Shown here: piece by piece, positions 22,073 to 33,763 of the stretch
Numbering within the stretch: the first letter of the stretch is position 1
Layout: each line of letters begins with the position of its first letter
NCBI GenBank assembly: GCA_037042185.1
Contig: JAXQJY010000025.1
Location: 1,116,001-1,180,000 of the forward strand
Length of the DNA: 64,000 bases
Direction of reading: 5' to 3'
Source: Sordariomycetes sp. S80-01Y
Lineage: Eukaryota > Ascomycota > Sordariomycetes
The notes under the pieces: generated by a model
Told to the model about the DNA's origin: nothing
Database searches by the model: none
The model's input: only the letters and a program-made list of their open reading frames with translations
Translations under genes and position numbers: made by a program

Positions 22073-22342
22073 ATGTCTTTGGCTCCAAATATCTCTGTAA
22101 GTGCCAGTATCTCTAAAGTGAAACGGGCGATCCTGCTTTTAAAGGAAAATGCTGGAAGGCTAATCCGTGACAAGCATGACTGGGAGGAGCTAGCGGGATA
22201 CTTGCGGAAAACAGGCAGACCAATCAGGGGTTATGTCATCACCAGGAATGGGTGCACCTTTTCCCCATCGGCTGAGAAAGTTAATGATTGCACCTCAAGT
22301 AGCATTTTGTTCGAAATTGATGAGCAAGAAGGGCAGGAATGA
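22073..22342 (+). CDS. Hypothetical 89-aa protein (weak)
   Basis: An ATG-initiated frame that I do not recognise. It reads more like protein than its surroundings: KRAILLLKENAGRLIRDKHD forms an amphipathic helix, then WEELAGYLRKTGR, then an acidic C-terminus (EIDEQEGQE). It is soluble, with no signal or membrane segment. It stands alone in a gene-poor stretch 230 nt from the GH36 start, on the opposite strand. It could be a small orphan gene, a fragment of a lost gene or chance. Confidence 0.25.
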   Translation: MSLAPNISVSASISKVKRAILLLKENAGRLIRDKHDWEELAGYLRKTGRPIRGYVITRNGCTFSPSAEKVNDCTSSSILFEIDEQEGQE

Positions 22343-24734
22343 GCATCGCCTCCAAATGTGAGGTGTTCTTGATCATCTGTAGCCTCGAATCGCGATGTGC
22401 TATCGAGCTCACGATTATGGTATATTAACCTCTTTGAACTAGGGGACAAATCTCTAACCCATGCCCTTCAAATTATCGTGTTAGCCCTTTCTGAACAAGT
22501 ACATTTCTTCGCAATCCATGACTTATATGCAGACGCTGAAAGATTGAAGAGCTTGGGCCTCCCGCGAGTTGATCTAGCAGTCCCCGAGACTTGTCGCGGA
22601 CGAGTAGTCGTACGACCTATTCTCTTCATAGTGTGCTACCTTCCGAAAGTCGTTTTGTGCAGAATCAGCTTCTACTTACCAACTAGAACAAATTGTCCAT
22701 GCAATGTTTCGAGAGCTCGCCACAACATAACACGTGTCTGAGAATGTTAGGAAGTCTTTTGCCAGGCTTCTGGCCGAATGACAACTGGCGAATGGACAAT
22801 CAAGTACACGCAGACCCGGTGGTTTTCTTAAGGCGAAGCCAGCAGGTAATTTACGGTACATCTGACCCGGGCGGTGTTCAACGGCCACGCATCTTAGATG
22901 TGACTGAAAGGTTGCAATTGATCAGGGACTTATGGAAGCACAACCCCAGCGGAAAAGCCTTAATGAGCACCCACCGTCTTGGGTTGTCCTCGGTATCTGG
23001 ATCGACACAGGTTGACTGAACATCACCTCTAACAAGCTTTCTTGATTGACTAACGTGCAGTTCCGATTTCATCGACCCTAGTCTCTTCAACTCCTACTGT
23101 CTCTCGCTCTTCATTCATTATCTTAGGTGCGATGCTGCCTTTGTCTTGCATTATTTATCGCTTTTCTAGACACGCTTGACGTGGGCCAAATTTGCCGTAA
23201 TTGAGAAGCTGATCTACTTCCCCAGTCACAACCTCATAATAGATTCAAGAGTATGAAATACCAATCTTAACCTCTGAGTCCTTTTACTACTGTTTCTATT
23301 ACGTTTCGTCCCCTCGAAGGGCGTGATCGAGGAGTATCGGCCCCTCGTGTTCCGATCACGGTAGGATGTGAGGGGAGGACGCGAGTGGAGTTTCGGGGTT
23401 AATCTCAGCAAGCCGATGGAATTGGATAACCGTGGGTATGCTTTGAAAGGACAGAGGCATTCAAAGACGGATATTGCTCGGGAGTGGCCCTCCCGCGGGA
23501 CATTCACAGTACTATTGCATCGCGATCGATCGATCTGCAACCCAGATTCCAAGGTTAATATTAACACATGTGTATACTTCCAAATTCAAAAGATTTCTCA
23601 CTCTCGGGGCTATTGGAAGATATTTTCAATGTCTTCTGTGAGTTATCGTCGGCCGTGAGACGCCTTCCTTGAGGCTCTTCGCCGCCCGTGTCCACAAATA
23701 ATTAAGCATAACTCTCGCTCAGCCGCTAATCCCCGTCCGCATCCACAACGAAGCACATCGCTCCCACGGGAAGTCCACCTCTCGCCGCCGAACTCACTGA
23801 GAAACTCGGAATCCGAACGCAATCCGCGTAAAAGCGACCTTCCGTCCCACCAGAACTGAGGCTCTTCTCGAGCCAAGCCAAAGCCAAGTCTTCCCCAGAC
23901 CCCGATTGGGCGCTTGGCGGCCGATACGTGACGCGGCTCTGGCTCGGAAGTTGAGCGAGCGTCAACATCTACCGGTTCCGGAGGCTTAAAGTGGATGTTC
24001 TTCAACCACAGGAGTGGGGGTCTCCCAACATCGGTGGAGGATGCTGAGCATGAGTACAGTTGAGTGGACGAGCTTGGGGAAATGCCAATGTTGGGCAGCG
24101 GATGTTGACCGAGACTCCAAGATATGGTGCTTGGGAGTCAACGAGGTTTTCTTGGTGGTTACATCCAGGAATCAGTACGTCATCCTCACGGAGACTTGAC
24201 AATTAAGTTATCACTGGAGTGTTCGACCGGGGCGTCTGAGAAGCATCCTCATCAGTACCCAGGCTGTGAAATCAGTACTGTTGCTGTTATGTGAGGGCAG
24301 GCGGTTTCGTAGACAAGGAGCCTCAGATCCGCGCAAGCCTTTGCCGAAGAGCCGCCAATGAGCCTAGACCGCTCTCGCACCGCAGCCATATCTCTCCACT
24401 AAACAGAGTAGCGCTTAAGCTCAGTCCAATCGATGTGCATATTCTTCTACAGCGGACCACGAGTGCTTGGCTCGGACTACCTAGATGCGACGGGCTCACA
24501 CCAGGAGCGTTAGCCGGAAGATACCCCGAGCTGCTCGAAGCGCTCTTTGTCGAACCCCATCCAACGCTACTTCCCCTCACGAACCCCAGTTTTCGTGCTT
24601 CGAGATGAGAAATATCTTCAAGTGCCTTGGCTCAGCGCCAATAAGGGAGAAGCTCTCTCCATGGAGATGCTTTGGGGTGTTGCGGGGTGTCTCGTAACGG
24701 CTCCCACGTTGTCCGGGCTCGGGGTCCTCGCCAT

Positions 24735-24742
24735 GGGTATAA
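24735..24742 (+). promoter_or_regulatory. TATA-like element upstream of the MFS permease
   Basis: GGTATAAGAG lies about 130 nt before the ATG at 24872, followed by a C/T-rich tract (CTTGCTCCCTAGCTCGTCCC region), the usual arrangement of an inducible fungal promoter. It is assigned by position and sequence only. Confidence 0.5.
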
Positions 24743-24871
24743 GAGAGGCGCCCTGGAAGTTTTAATTTGGTCCCTTCAGTCTTGCTCCCTAGCTCGTCCC
24801 TCTGCCCTTCTTCTCTGATTCTTCATCAGATACCCAGCAGACTTCAAAGTAGATTTGGAACCACCCTTTGA

Positions 24872-26595
24872 ATGGCCAACACCGAAAAGACCGGCACCGA
24901 GGTGCCTCAGGACCACGTGCCGGCTACCACCACTGAGCCCTCTGCTCACCCTCCTGCCTATGTTCAACCCGGAGACGGTACAGCACCTGTCGAGAAAGAT
25001 GTCGAAACCGCCTCGGCTGTAGAGAAGGAGCTCGCCCTTGTTGAGGAGGGCTACATGAAGAATGAAGGGCGCTTACCTTCTCCGGAGGAGCGCATCGATG
25101 CTCTCGGTATCCCAAACTGGCGCGAGCTCGAGAAGAAGATTGTCCGCCGTCTCGACATGACACTGATGCCCTGTCTGTGGGTGCTATATTTCTTCAACTA
25201 CATGGACCGCGCCAGCATTGGCCAGGCTAGATTGAGTACGCTCGATCAAGATTTGAACTTGACGGGAAGCAACTTCTCTACTGCTGTGTCTATTCTCTCC
25301 CTCGGTTACGGTATGTCTCCATGCTAAAGCTGCATCTAAGCTTCGGGGCTGATTCCTCTCGCAGTCCTTGGTCAGGTACCCTCCAACATGTTGATCACCA
25401 AGATTCGCCCATCCGTCTACCTCTGCTCCATGGCCATGGTCTGGTCTGGCGTCAGCGCAGCTACCTGCGGTGTCACAGACTACCGCGGTCTTATCGGTGT
25501 TCGCTTCGCGCTTGGTCTTGTCGAGGCTCCCCTCTTGCCTGGTGCTGTCTATCTCCTCGGCTGCTGGTACACCCGGAAAGAGGTCGCCTTCCGCATGGCC
25601 ATTCTCTACTCCGCTCAGACGCTCGCTTTCTGCTCTGCCGGTCTCATTGCTGCCGCTATCTACGCGACACTTGAGCAGGTTCACGGCCTCGCTGGCTGGC
25701 AGTGGCTCTTCATCATCCTCGCCGTCACAGGCGCTGGCCTCGCGTTGATCTGCCTCTTCCTCCTACCCGACTACCCTACCTCCACCACTGGTAGTGCCCG
25801 CTGGACAATGACGGAAGATATGCGCAAGGTTGCCGCCGCCCGCATTCTGGCTGATCGTCCTTCCACCGAGGAGGGCAAGACTGGTGTTTGGCAGGGACTG
25901 AAGCTCAGTGTCATGGACCCCAAGCTCTGGATCTTGACTTTGATGAACATTTGTATCTCGGCTGCCTACGGCTTCTCGAACTTCTACCCCTCCATCGTTC
26001 GTGGATTGGCCGCGTCATGGGGATACAGCAGCACCATTGCGCTGTTGCTGACCGCGCCTCCGTATATTTTTGCCGCCATTGGCTCTTATATCAATGCGTG
26101 GCACTCCGACAAGTAAGTTTCAACCGTCCACAGACAAGCTATCCATAAAGCTAACCCCTTCTCAGGACCAAGGAACGAGGTCTCCATTACGCCATCCCTG
26201 TCGCCGTTGCTTGTATCGGGTTCATCGTCTGTCTCGCAACCTCCAACCCTCAAGCCCGTTACGGCGCCTCCTTTATCTATGTCGGCGGCATGTACATCGC
26301 CAACCCTCTCATCATGGGTTACGTCTCTGGTGTTCTTGGAAAGACCCCAGAGAAGCGTGCCGTCTCCGTCGCCATCTGCAACGTGCTCTCGCAGCTTGGT
26401 AACTTCACCGCGCCGTACATGTTCGTGAACAGCGAGGAGCCCCGCTACATCAGTGCCTTCATCGGAATGATGGCCTTTGGTCTGGCGTCCAGTGCGTGCG
26501 CCGTGGGCATGAAGCTGTGGTTGGTGAGGTCGAACAAGAAGCTTTTGATCAAGGCACAGAGGGAAGGCACTGCGTACCAGCCGTATGTCACCTAA
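24872..26595 (+). CDS. MFS permease, DAL5/anion:cation symporter family, three exons
   Basis: This is a 12-helix major facilitator of the fungal allantoate/nicotinate/tartrate-type (ACS, DAL5-like) group, which imports small organic anions or vitamins at the plasma membrane. Exons are 24872-25310, 25365-26112 and 26166-26595. Introns have GTATGT...CGCAG and GTAAGT...CTCAG ends, and both junctions keep frame, for 538 aa. After a 95-residue hydrophilic N-terminus comes RRLDMTLMPCLWVLYFFNYM, then DRASIGQARLSTLDQDLNLT, the signature of this group. The R-x-x-x-G-x-x-E-A element (RFALGLVEAPLLPGAVYLL) and a WYTRKE motif follow. A central loop with MTEDMRKVAAARI separates the two bundles. The substrate cannot be predicted. 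The start is supported by a TATA-like element and pyrimidine tract upstream. Confidence 0.92.
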
Positions 26596-27445
26596 ATTCA
26601 CGGCTTTCCGGGCTAGCTGCAAGGAATCTGGCGAAGGCATCCTCCCACACGGGGGGGATAGCTAGGCCGCTCGGCTGTAACGAGCTGTGATGAGATGCGT
26701 TTTACAAAAGTAAACCAGAACGTACCTAAACAACCCAAGCATCATGACACCTTGAGCGCCTTTGTCTTTCCCATGAGACTCCTTCCTTGGTTCACCTATC
26801 TCGTTCGTAAATCTGGTTAACATGAATATGCTTCTTGATGTGGCCGATGAGAAAAAGCATAGAAGTTGGCCTCGACTGTGACTTGAAAGCGTTCCCACTG
26901 AATCGCTCAAACGGACTGTTGACCACTCGTACGTGCTGCTCTGAACCTAAGTGTTAAACGCATATCGACCCCAGAAATGCTTCATATGCGCCTCCCTCAA
27001 CCTCACGATTTATCTTTGGCACTTTCTCGTCAGTCATCTCTTGAAATTCAAAATTTGCGTCAACGCATCTTTGAGCTACGGGCTATTTCTCTCTCCACCG
27101 CAAGGGAATACCTTTTCGGGAATTTAACTGTGCACCATACTTGTGACTTCTCAGCGTATGTGAATTCGTAGATGACGAACAGGGAAAGACCCTTAGCACC
27201 GGTTCGTGCTCTCCTTCTAACCGTATGAGCCAGCTGTAACAGTTTGAATCTCCCGTGTGTATACGTGGTTCTACACTGCCGTTTCCTGTTCCCGCGCTGA
27301 TAGTTCGAACCTGCCCATAAAGCTGCCTGTACTTGTCCATGACTTAGCAAAAGCTTGGTACCTTTATTTTTCTTTTGCAGACGAGAGACAAATTCAATAG
27401 CTTTGGGCGCTTAAGCGCCTTGATCCGGCCATTGAGCCCCGGCAT
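26596..27445. other. Convergent intergenic region, no gene
   Basis: About 850 nt between the 3' ends of the MFS permease (+) and the DUF6536 gene (-). It is AT-richer than coding DNA. A 96-codon frame at 27060-27350 has no protein-like features. Confidence 0.4.
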
Positions 27446-29689
27446 CTAATCATAAGACCTTCCCTCTACCGGTGGCCTGACTTCCCAGCTCGTGACACAA
27501 CACCGCTCCTGCACATCCCCTTCCTCCGTGCCCAAGTTCCTCTCTGAGACGACCCCCCATTTCACCTTCTTCAGTGCTGCATATTCATCCCCCTTTGGTG
27601 GATGGCAGGCAGCGCTCACCACAGCAGAGCAGGTCCCAGTCTGTGGAATGGCTGTCTTACAAGGGACGAGACTTAGCCCAACTGTTGCGACCATCATTGT
27701 TGCCCCGCAGGTGATGGCGAAGATGAGCGCGATGGGAGAGTGCCCTGGTCTGTTGTTGATGCTACTGACTGCTTCGCCGTCCAAGATAAGAAGACGGGCG
27801 GCGAAGATACTCTGGGATATAAGCCAGTGGAGAAGAGTGTCCGCCGCGACCAGCGGTAGACCGTATCTCTGTGATATGGTTAGGTTATCAACTTGTTACA
27901 CTAAATTTGCGAAAGAACACAACGTACCCAAGGTAGTGAAAGCCAATACGTGCTGCGCTGCTCACCGACCGGCTCGGTAGTTCGAAGACCCTTGCGGCGG
28001 AGCCCATACCCATTCCACTCATTTCCCACCATCATAGCAGTCCACATGCCGTTGATAGTAGTATAGATTATTGAGATAATTAGCTGAGGCGCGTTCGATA
28101 AGAGACTCGTTTGCATAGGCGAAATCCCGGGAAGTTCCACCATGCAGTCTAGATCAAGGCTACCCACACCCCTGTCCCACAGATCCGCGAGGCTTGGATA
28201 GCTATGTTTCCAGGCAACCTGTCGAATGCCCTCTTTAAGTAGGAAAGATGCCGAGATTATGGTCGCGAGGGAACTAAGGAGATTGGTCAACCATCGGGAG
28301 TCCTTAATCCTCCTGAATAGCTTTGGGGACGCTATGGGAGAGGGGTATTACCAGATCATTGCCATAGCATAGATGTAGGGAGAGATGAAATAGGCCCATC
28401 GTCGCCTTTTGGCTTTCCATGGAATAGATACCATCCCCCATTTGATTGACCGCCATGGTCCTATACACAAAAGGTGACTGTTCGCACTCATAGGATCAGG
28501 ACACTCTAGAAAGGACCTCACAGCATCTGTGTACAACAGGGCGAGTCAGATAAATTATGACGGCAGTGGAAGCTTTCTTTAACTTACCTCCGAGAGTGAG
28601 TAATGGTTGCTTATCAAGAAAGAACCACGTTAACCCCAGCCCAATAAGCTTCAACACATTACACCCCACGACGATGGCCATGAGCGGGATGCTCATGGAC
28701 AATCTGCAACTTTCATCGACGGATTTGCTGAGACAGTATTGAACCGGAACCGGTTTCGCTGACGGGCCCAGCCACTCGGTTATCTTCCAGTCCTCTGTAT
28801 GAGCCTTCAGGCTCGCCACGTCACAGGTCTCCCCCATACCCCAGCACATCCAGCCCCCAGAGCTTTCGTACTTCTGTGGGTACATTTCATCCCAGAAATA
28901 AGAGACATCAGAGCCTAGGGGTACCACTACGAATAGATCAGACCGGTTGGGAATGAATCGGCGGCCGTACTGGGATATGCATTCGTCGTTCTCGAGGTGT
29001 TCGAAGCCATCGGGAACGGTTGAGGTTTCGTTCTCGCGAACGGCATTCACCTCATACTCATTAGCGCTGGTTTCAAGGGATACAACCGAGTTATATCTGC
29101 CTATAGGTCAGGTCTGAGTTCTGATAAAAGGGGTTGCATTGTAAGGTTGCACTCACAGAAGATGAATCGGGACCGAAGTTATAGCCAGAATCGCCCATGC
29201 TAATACCCTCCGCTTTGATATCCCCTTTAGGTTACGATATGACAACACACCGATGTCCAACCAGGAATTTTTCGCATGCGCGCTGTCAATCTCACTCCGG
29301 GTTGGCGCCGTCAGCACCTGCTGCGCGTAATTCCCAGATGTTAACAACACGGTAGAAAGAATATTGATAGCCAAATGGATCCACACGCTAAGTTGCTTCG
29401 CCTTCTCACAGCTCCCTTCGAAAATTGCTCCGTCAAGAACTATGGGCTTTCCACCTGGCCAACTCCTGTCGAAAGCCTTGAGTCTGGGTGCGGCGATGCT
29501 AAGGAAGAGGATATTAATAAGGGCGACGAGGGCGGTTGCGCCAGTGCAACGGGCGAGGCCGGCACGCCAACCAGCAAAGAAAGGTCGCGCCTTTTCGATG
29601 CTCTTCGATGCCACCATGGCGTGGGAGGCACTTTCGCGCTTTACGTCGATTATATTGAATGGAGGAGCCTTCATTATAATCAATTGCAT
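27446..29689 (-). CDS. DUF6536-type multi-pass membrane protein, five exons
   Basis: This belongs to the fungal DUF6536 family; the function is unknown. Exons are 29689-29157, 29096-28588, 28526-28352, 28312-27928 and 27868-27446. All four introns (39-61 nt) have GT/AG ends and keep frame, giving 674 aa. Family features: FFAGWRAGLARCTGATALVA opens the first helix. FEGSCEKAKQLSVWIHLAIN and APTRSEIDSAHAKNSWLDIG follow, then YRNLKGISKRRVLAWAILA. YNSVVSLETSANEYEV comes right after the first splice junction. LLTLGDAVRSFLECPDP is formed across the second. A late helix pair includes LLHWLISQSIFAARLL. I count about seven or eight hydrophobic segments and a large cysteine-containing extracellular loop. 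The frame closes upstream of 29710, so ATG 29689 was used. An extra 5' exon ending near 29738 (GTAAGG donor) is possible. It is divergent from a DUF3176 gene. Confidence 0.82.
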
Positions 29690-30685
29690 TGCGCTCTTTT
29701 TGGTTCCCAATTTGAGTAGAGCGGACCCTTACCCGAATTGCGGCGTGGTCCATCGTTCGAAGATCCTTCATCACACACGACATTGCGCCCCGGTGTGGGG
29801 TCACATAGCTGTCGGTCTCCCTACGAGATTCGTCCAAGAGACCGGCAGCGCGCAGGATGCTACGGTGCCATTGCACGGCCTTGTCCCGTATAGTCCAGCG
29901 TTGGGCAGGTCAATAGTCTGCCGAGGCCGCGGCGACTGGGAGACATCCGAATATTTACATGATCAGCGCTGCTGGCCGCGGATATGTGTTTAGGGCTGAG
30001 TAGGTTGCAATGAGTCGTTGGTCGCTCGTGCTTGGTTCAATTGGTGGCCAGCCCCCAACTGTGCCGCAATGTCACTTCTCAATTCGTCTTTTTCTGCGCG
30101 ATCCCAGGAACCAACGTCATATCGCCTCCAGTTCAGCTGAGGTCCTGAATCCAGCCTGATAATTACCAGGGTTAAATGGGAGAATTGGGGGTCCATTGGC
30201 CGCCCTGGTGACGAGGTACAAGCCGGTCAATCATCAAGTTAGTTGGCAAGGCATGACCACACAGCAACCGCGGAACCAGACAGCTAAGGAGGCATCGTAG
30301 AAGACAAGGTAACATTCGATGTTGTAGGCTACGCCGCCAGTTGGTAGGTTAGATTGAAGTACTGTAGGGAGACTTCATAGCGTTGCTGCCCATACGGGGT
30401 GTCTCCTTCTGTCCATGACGCCCTCTGAACAGGGTTGAGGTCATGGTTCTGTTGACAGCTTCAAACAAGGGGTTGTCTTTAGATCATGACATTCTTCAAT
30501 ACCAAAGGGCAAGAACGACATGTTAAAAATTGTAGCACCCAGTTCTGCCGATCACCAGTCACAGCACGAAGTCAATGAGGACGGCGTATCACTAGACTCA
30601 CTTCACGAAGATGCTGTGCCGTTGACTACGAGCCACGAGGCGCTTCAAGTACAAGATACAATCAAAGTGACAACAGTAATATCAA
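29690..30685. other. 1 kb shared upstream region of the DUF6536/DUF3176 pair
   Basis: A head-to-head intergenic region that must hold both promoters. Two minus-strand frames (29990-30196 and 29514-29876) may be 5' UTR or unrecognised first exon of the DUF6536 gene. No clear TATA element was seen. Confidence 0.4.
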
Positions 30686-32479
30686 ATGAAATCAATATGC
30701 AGCGAACAGGACGAAAAAATATCAGAGCATCGACTTGCACAGCCAACGGGAAGAGGCTTCGCCTTCCACGTCAAAGCGTGGTGGCCCGAGGGGGCATGGT
30801 GTCTTATCGCTCTATGCCTCTTCATCGCCCTCGTCGTCGTTTTGAAAACGTATGAGAGAAAAGAAGCTCCGCAGTGGCCGGACAGTATCTCGCTGAACAC
30901 CGTCATCGCCGTCATTGCTACCGCGTGCAGGGCGGTCACTGTGATCCCCATTTCTGAGGGTCTGTCGCAGCTGAAATGGAACTCCTTCTCGCGAAGGGAG
31001 CGCCCTCTGGAGGACCTGTATGCCTTTGACCAGGCCAGCCGTGGGCCTTTTGGCTCGCTGATGCCTCTGAAGAGGCTTCGAGGGAGGTGAGGGTCTTTCC
31101 ATCCCATGCCGGGGGCCTTAGACTGACCCATTTCCTCAGACTTCTCGGTGCTAGTACTATTGCGGCATTGCTACTGGTTTCAGGCTTGGCAACGTCGTCC
31201 CTGACCCAAGCCACCATTGTACTTGAGCAGCCACCTGGGAGACAGACTGAAGGCGCTGTTGCCAAGAGGCTCGTCGACCCTCTGCTTGGACACGACAACG
31301 TGCAATTCTACCTCTTGGAAGGCTGCCTATTCGACCATTCTTATGATTGAGGAGGACCGACAAGAGCTTATCCTCAAGCAGGCCGAGCTCCAATACTCCG
31401 TTGGCAACTGTGACTGGCAGCCGTTCAACTCGATCGGCGCGTGCAGCGTCCTGCAAAACATCACGGACGAGCGGAACGTTACGACGGTCACCTTGGAGGA
31501 AATAAGGGGGGACGACGACAAGTCCGCCTGGGAGGTCCGAAACATGAGCAGCATTCAATTGCACGCAGGCCAAGATTCCGAAATAGTCATCAAAGACAAT
31601 GGGACAGATCTCCCCTTTGGGCTGGTGTCGATAGTGGCCGAGGAGGATCCTACCAGCGGAGAAGAGGCATTCGCGCCGGCAGCCATGGGCCGAACCAACT
31701 TCATATACAAGACCACCCTCTACGGTTTAACCATCGAGGATCCGAAATACCAATACCGAGCAATGCAGGCTGCGTGGCATTGGTGCGTCCACAAGTACAA
31801 GGTCAAGGTCGTGGCCGGCGTTCCCCACGTCAATATCACCGGGGAAGCTCTGAACATCAAAAGGGTCGATTATAACCTGACACTCGCGGACGAAGATGAC
31901 ACGGAGGAGTCCGAATTCCACGACATGCCCATCTCAATGTGGTACGCCGCGGAGCACGTGGACGACATCTTCTGGGCGGCATTCGACAAGCGAGTCTTCA
32001 CATATGATTTAGACGAGGAGGAGTCGCTGAGGAGACTTGATGCCCTCATACGAGACATGGCGCTCTCAATGACGTCTCTGTGAGTGCCCGTACTCTTGTG
32101 GAGAAACGAGTGAGCTGCCTCGAGGCTAACGTGGACGTAGTTTGAGACGAACAGAGCAAGACGAAAAAGGTAGAGTCCTAGGCTACGCCCGCGTCGGAAA
32201 CATGATTGTCGTCATCCGTTGGCCGTGGATCGCCCTCTTGGCCACCAGGTCGTGTTGACGATTGCATTCCTCATTTACGTTGTTATAGACACAGCACGGA
32301 CGGACGTCGAGATCGTCAAGAGCTCGAACACGGCGGAGCTGCTGGCCTTTGAAACCATGGGGCAGCATCCAAACTTCAAAGACCTCTTCGGTGGCGGAAT
32401 GGAGGCAAAGATAGATGGCAGCCTGAGAGGAAGACTTGTGAAGCAAGGCAACGCGTGGCACATGGACGTTGGTCGATAG
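30686..32479 (+). pseudogene. DUF3176-type membrane protein gene, reading frame apparently broken
   Basis: This is the fungal DUF3176 family, function unknown. Exon 1 (30686-31086) carries the family hallmarks: FHVKAWWPEGAWCLIALCLF, then QWPDSISLNTVIAVIATACR, EGLSQLKWNSFSRRERPLED and ASRGPFGSLMPL. A GTGAGG...CTCAG intron leads to exon 2 at 31140 (LLGASTIAALLLVSGL). A long extracellular part with GNCDWQPFNSIGACSVLQ (31390-31460) is in a different frame from the start of exon 2. A GTGAGT...CGTAG intron (32080-32140) leads to VIRWPWIALLA, and the matching last helix (QVVLTIAFLIYVVIDTA) and KSSNTAELLAF lie one frame away, after a TGA at 32256-32258. So there are two frame changes, near 31260-31300 and 32235-32250. 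The first might be hidden by a weak 52-nt intron (31300-31351). No intron of reasonable size explains the second. It is recently broken, or carries sequence errors. Confidence 0.6.
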
Positions 32480-32750
32480 TCTTGCGTCTGATGATAAGGG
32501 CAGATAGATAGCAAGTGACATAGGCTCAATCGCATACACATGGTACAGGGCGGGAATTTCTTTCCACCTACTAGGCAGCGACAGGGGAGGCTTCGCAGCA
32601 CAATGCTGCAGGATAATCAGAGCCCCCTTTCCATTGTCCATTCCTAGTGACCTCATCACACAGCCAGCCGCGCCGCACGCTCGACACCTACCTAGAAAAG
32701 CACTGATCATCCCATCCCCCCCCATGGATCCCAAGATACTCGGCCCCCAA

Positions 32751-32770
32751 CAGTAGCAGCAGCAGCAGCA
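32751..32770. repeat. (CAG)n microsatellite
   Basis: An interrupted run of CAG/AGC units (one TAG interruption), followed 40 nt later by a second, shorter GCAGCAGCAGCGGCAGCAGC cluster at about 32809-32829. It lies in non-coding DNA. Confidence 0.75.
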
Positions 32771-33356
32771 CCCCCTCCCTTGCACGCATACGCCGGCGTT
32801 GCTCATCGGCAGCAGCAGCGGCAGCAGCTGAGCGTCTCAACAATTGCCCAGCCCGCGCGTCTTGAACGGGCCAAGCCCGACGCTACGTCAACGTTTGACG
32901 TGCGAACATTCACATGACCCCCCCTCCGGTGATCCTGATCCTGGCAGCTCAATCTGTTGGACTATGGGGAAGCGTGGTCTAGCGGCGAGACAGCGCGCGT
33001 GTGGGGGAGGGGGGGCTTGGCGACGGACGACCCAAGTCACACGAGGGTCTGGGGTCCGGGTCGGGGCAGCTCAGCTCGGGATTCCCGCCTTGGGACGAGC
33101 ACCCCACGGAGGGCAATATATTCACCGAGTTCTAGATTTTGTTGCAAGGTGGGAAAAAAGGCTGGCTGAGTGAGATGTGTTGGAATTCGTCCTGTTCAGG
33201 AAGGGATCGACTTGGGTGCTGTTGTTCCCAGTCGTTTCCTCGTGCTATGCTAAGATGCCTCTATAAATTACATGACCAATGATATTCGTGACTCTTTCGT
33301 TCCTTCGTTTGCTTTATGTGATGAATGGTGTAAATGCCAAGTGTGCAGGATGCGGA

Positions 33357-33383
33357 CGGACAGACAGACAGACAGACAGACAG
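33357..33383. repeat. (GACA)n microsatellite
   Basis: About six perfect GACA units in the probable 3' flank of the ECL1-type gene. It is a simple tetranucleotide repeat and likely variable among isolates. Confidence 0.8.
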
Positions 33384-33763
33384 CCCGAGCTTGACCCGGG
33401 AGGGGTCACGAGCAGCATTATGTTGATGTGAAAGGCGCCGAGAATGAGGAAGTGCAAGATGAGACTTTTGTAGAAACGCCGCCGGATGATGGTTCGAACT
33501 CGAACAATGGCAAATGATAACAGGCAAGGGAGAATTGGGAAGGAGGAATGAGATGCCGAGATAAGACGCTGTTTCGAGTGTCTCAACCCCGCAATCTCGG
33601 GATCCCAAGAGGGCAGAGTGCATGAGAGGGCGTTGAGGAACCCCCACCGTCGGGGCTTGGAGACGGGTGAGCGGTGGTGCATGGCGGTTTTCGCGACATG
33701 TCTTATCGTTCCCTTGCGAGTTTCGCCCAGAAGCGCTGGGCGAGTGGTCGCACAATGCCGTCT

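Larger units (their letters stand above)
21846..24871. other. 3 kb gene-poor divergent region between GH36 and MFS genes
   Basis: No confident gene. The DNA is more AT-rich than the flanks, with TATTAATATT-like runs near 23555-23580. A possible 89-codon protein is listed separately at 22073. A 120-codon minus-strand frame at 23643-24005 was examined and not kept. The right end is the MFS promoter and leader. It could be a decayed locus or a long regulatory region; no transposon ends were seen. Confidence 0.4.
32480..33763. other. Convergent intergenic region with simple repeats
   Basis: Between the DUF3176 locus (+) and the ECL1-type gene (-). It contains a (CAG)n run and a (GACA)n run, listed separately. 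No gene was seen; frames at 33261-33755 are antisense to the likely ECL1-type 3' UTR. Confidence 0.4.

Noticed and set aside
23643-24005. 120-codon minus-strand frame and an overlapping 80-codon frame
   Set aside because: Neither has a recognisable domain and they overlap in different phases; likely chance in a locally GC-rich patch.
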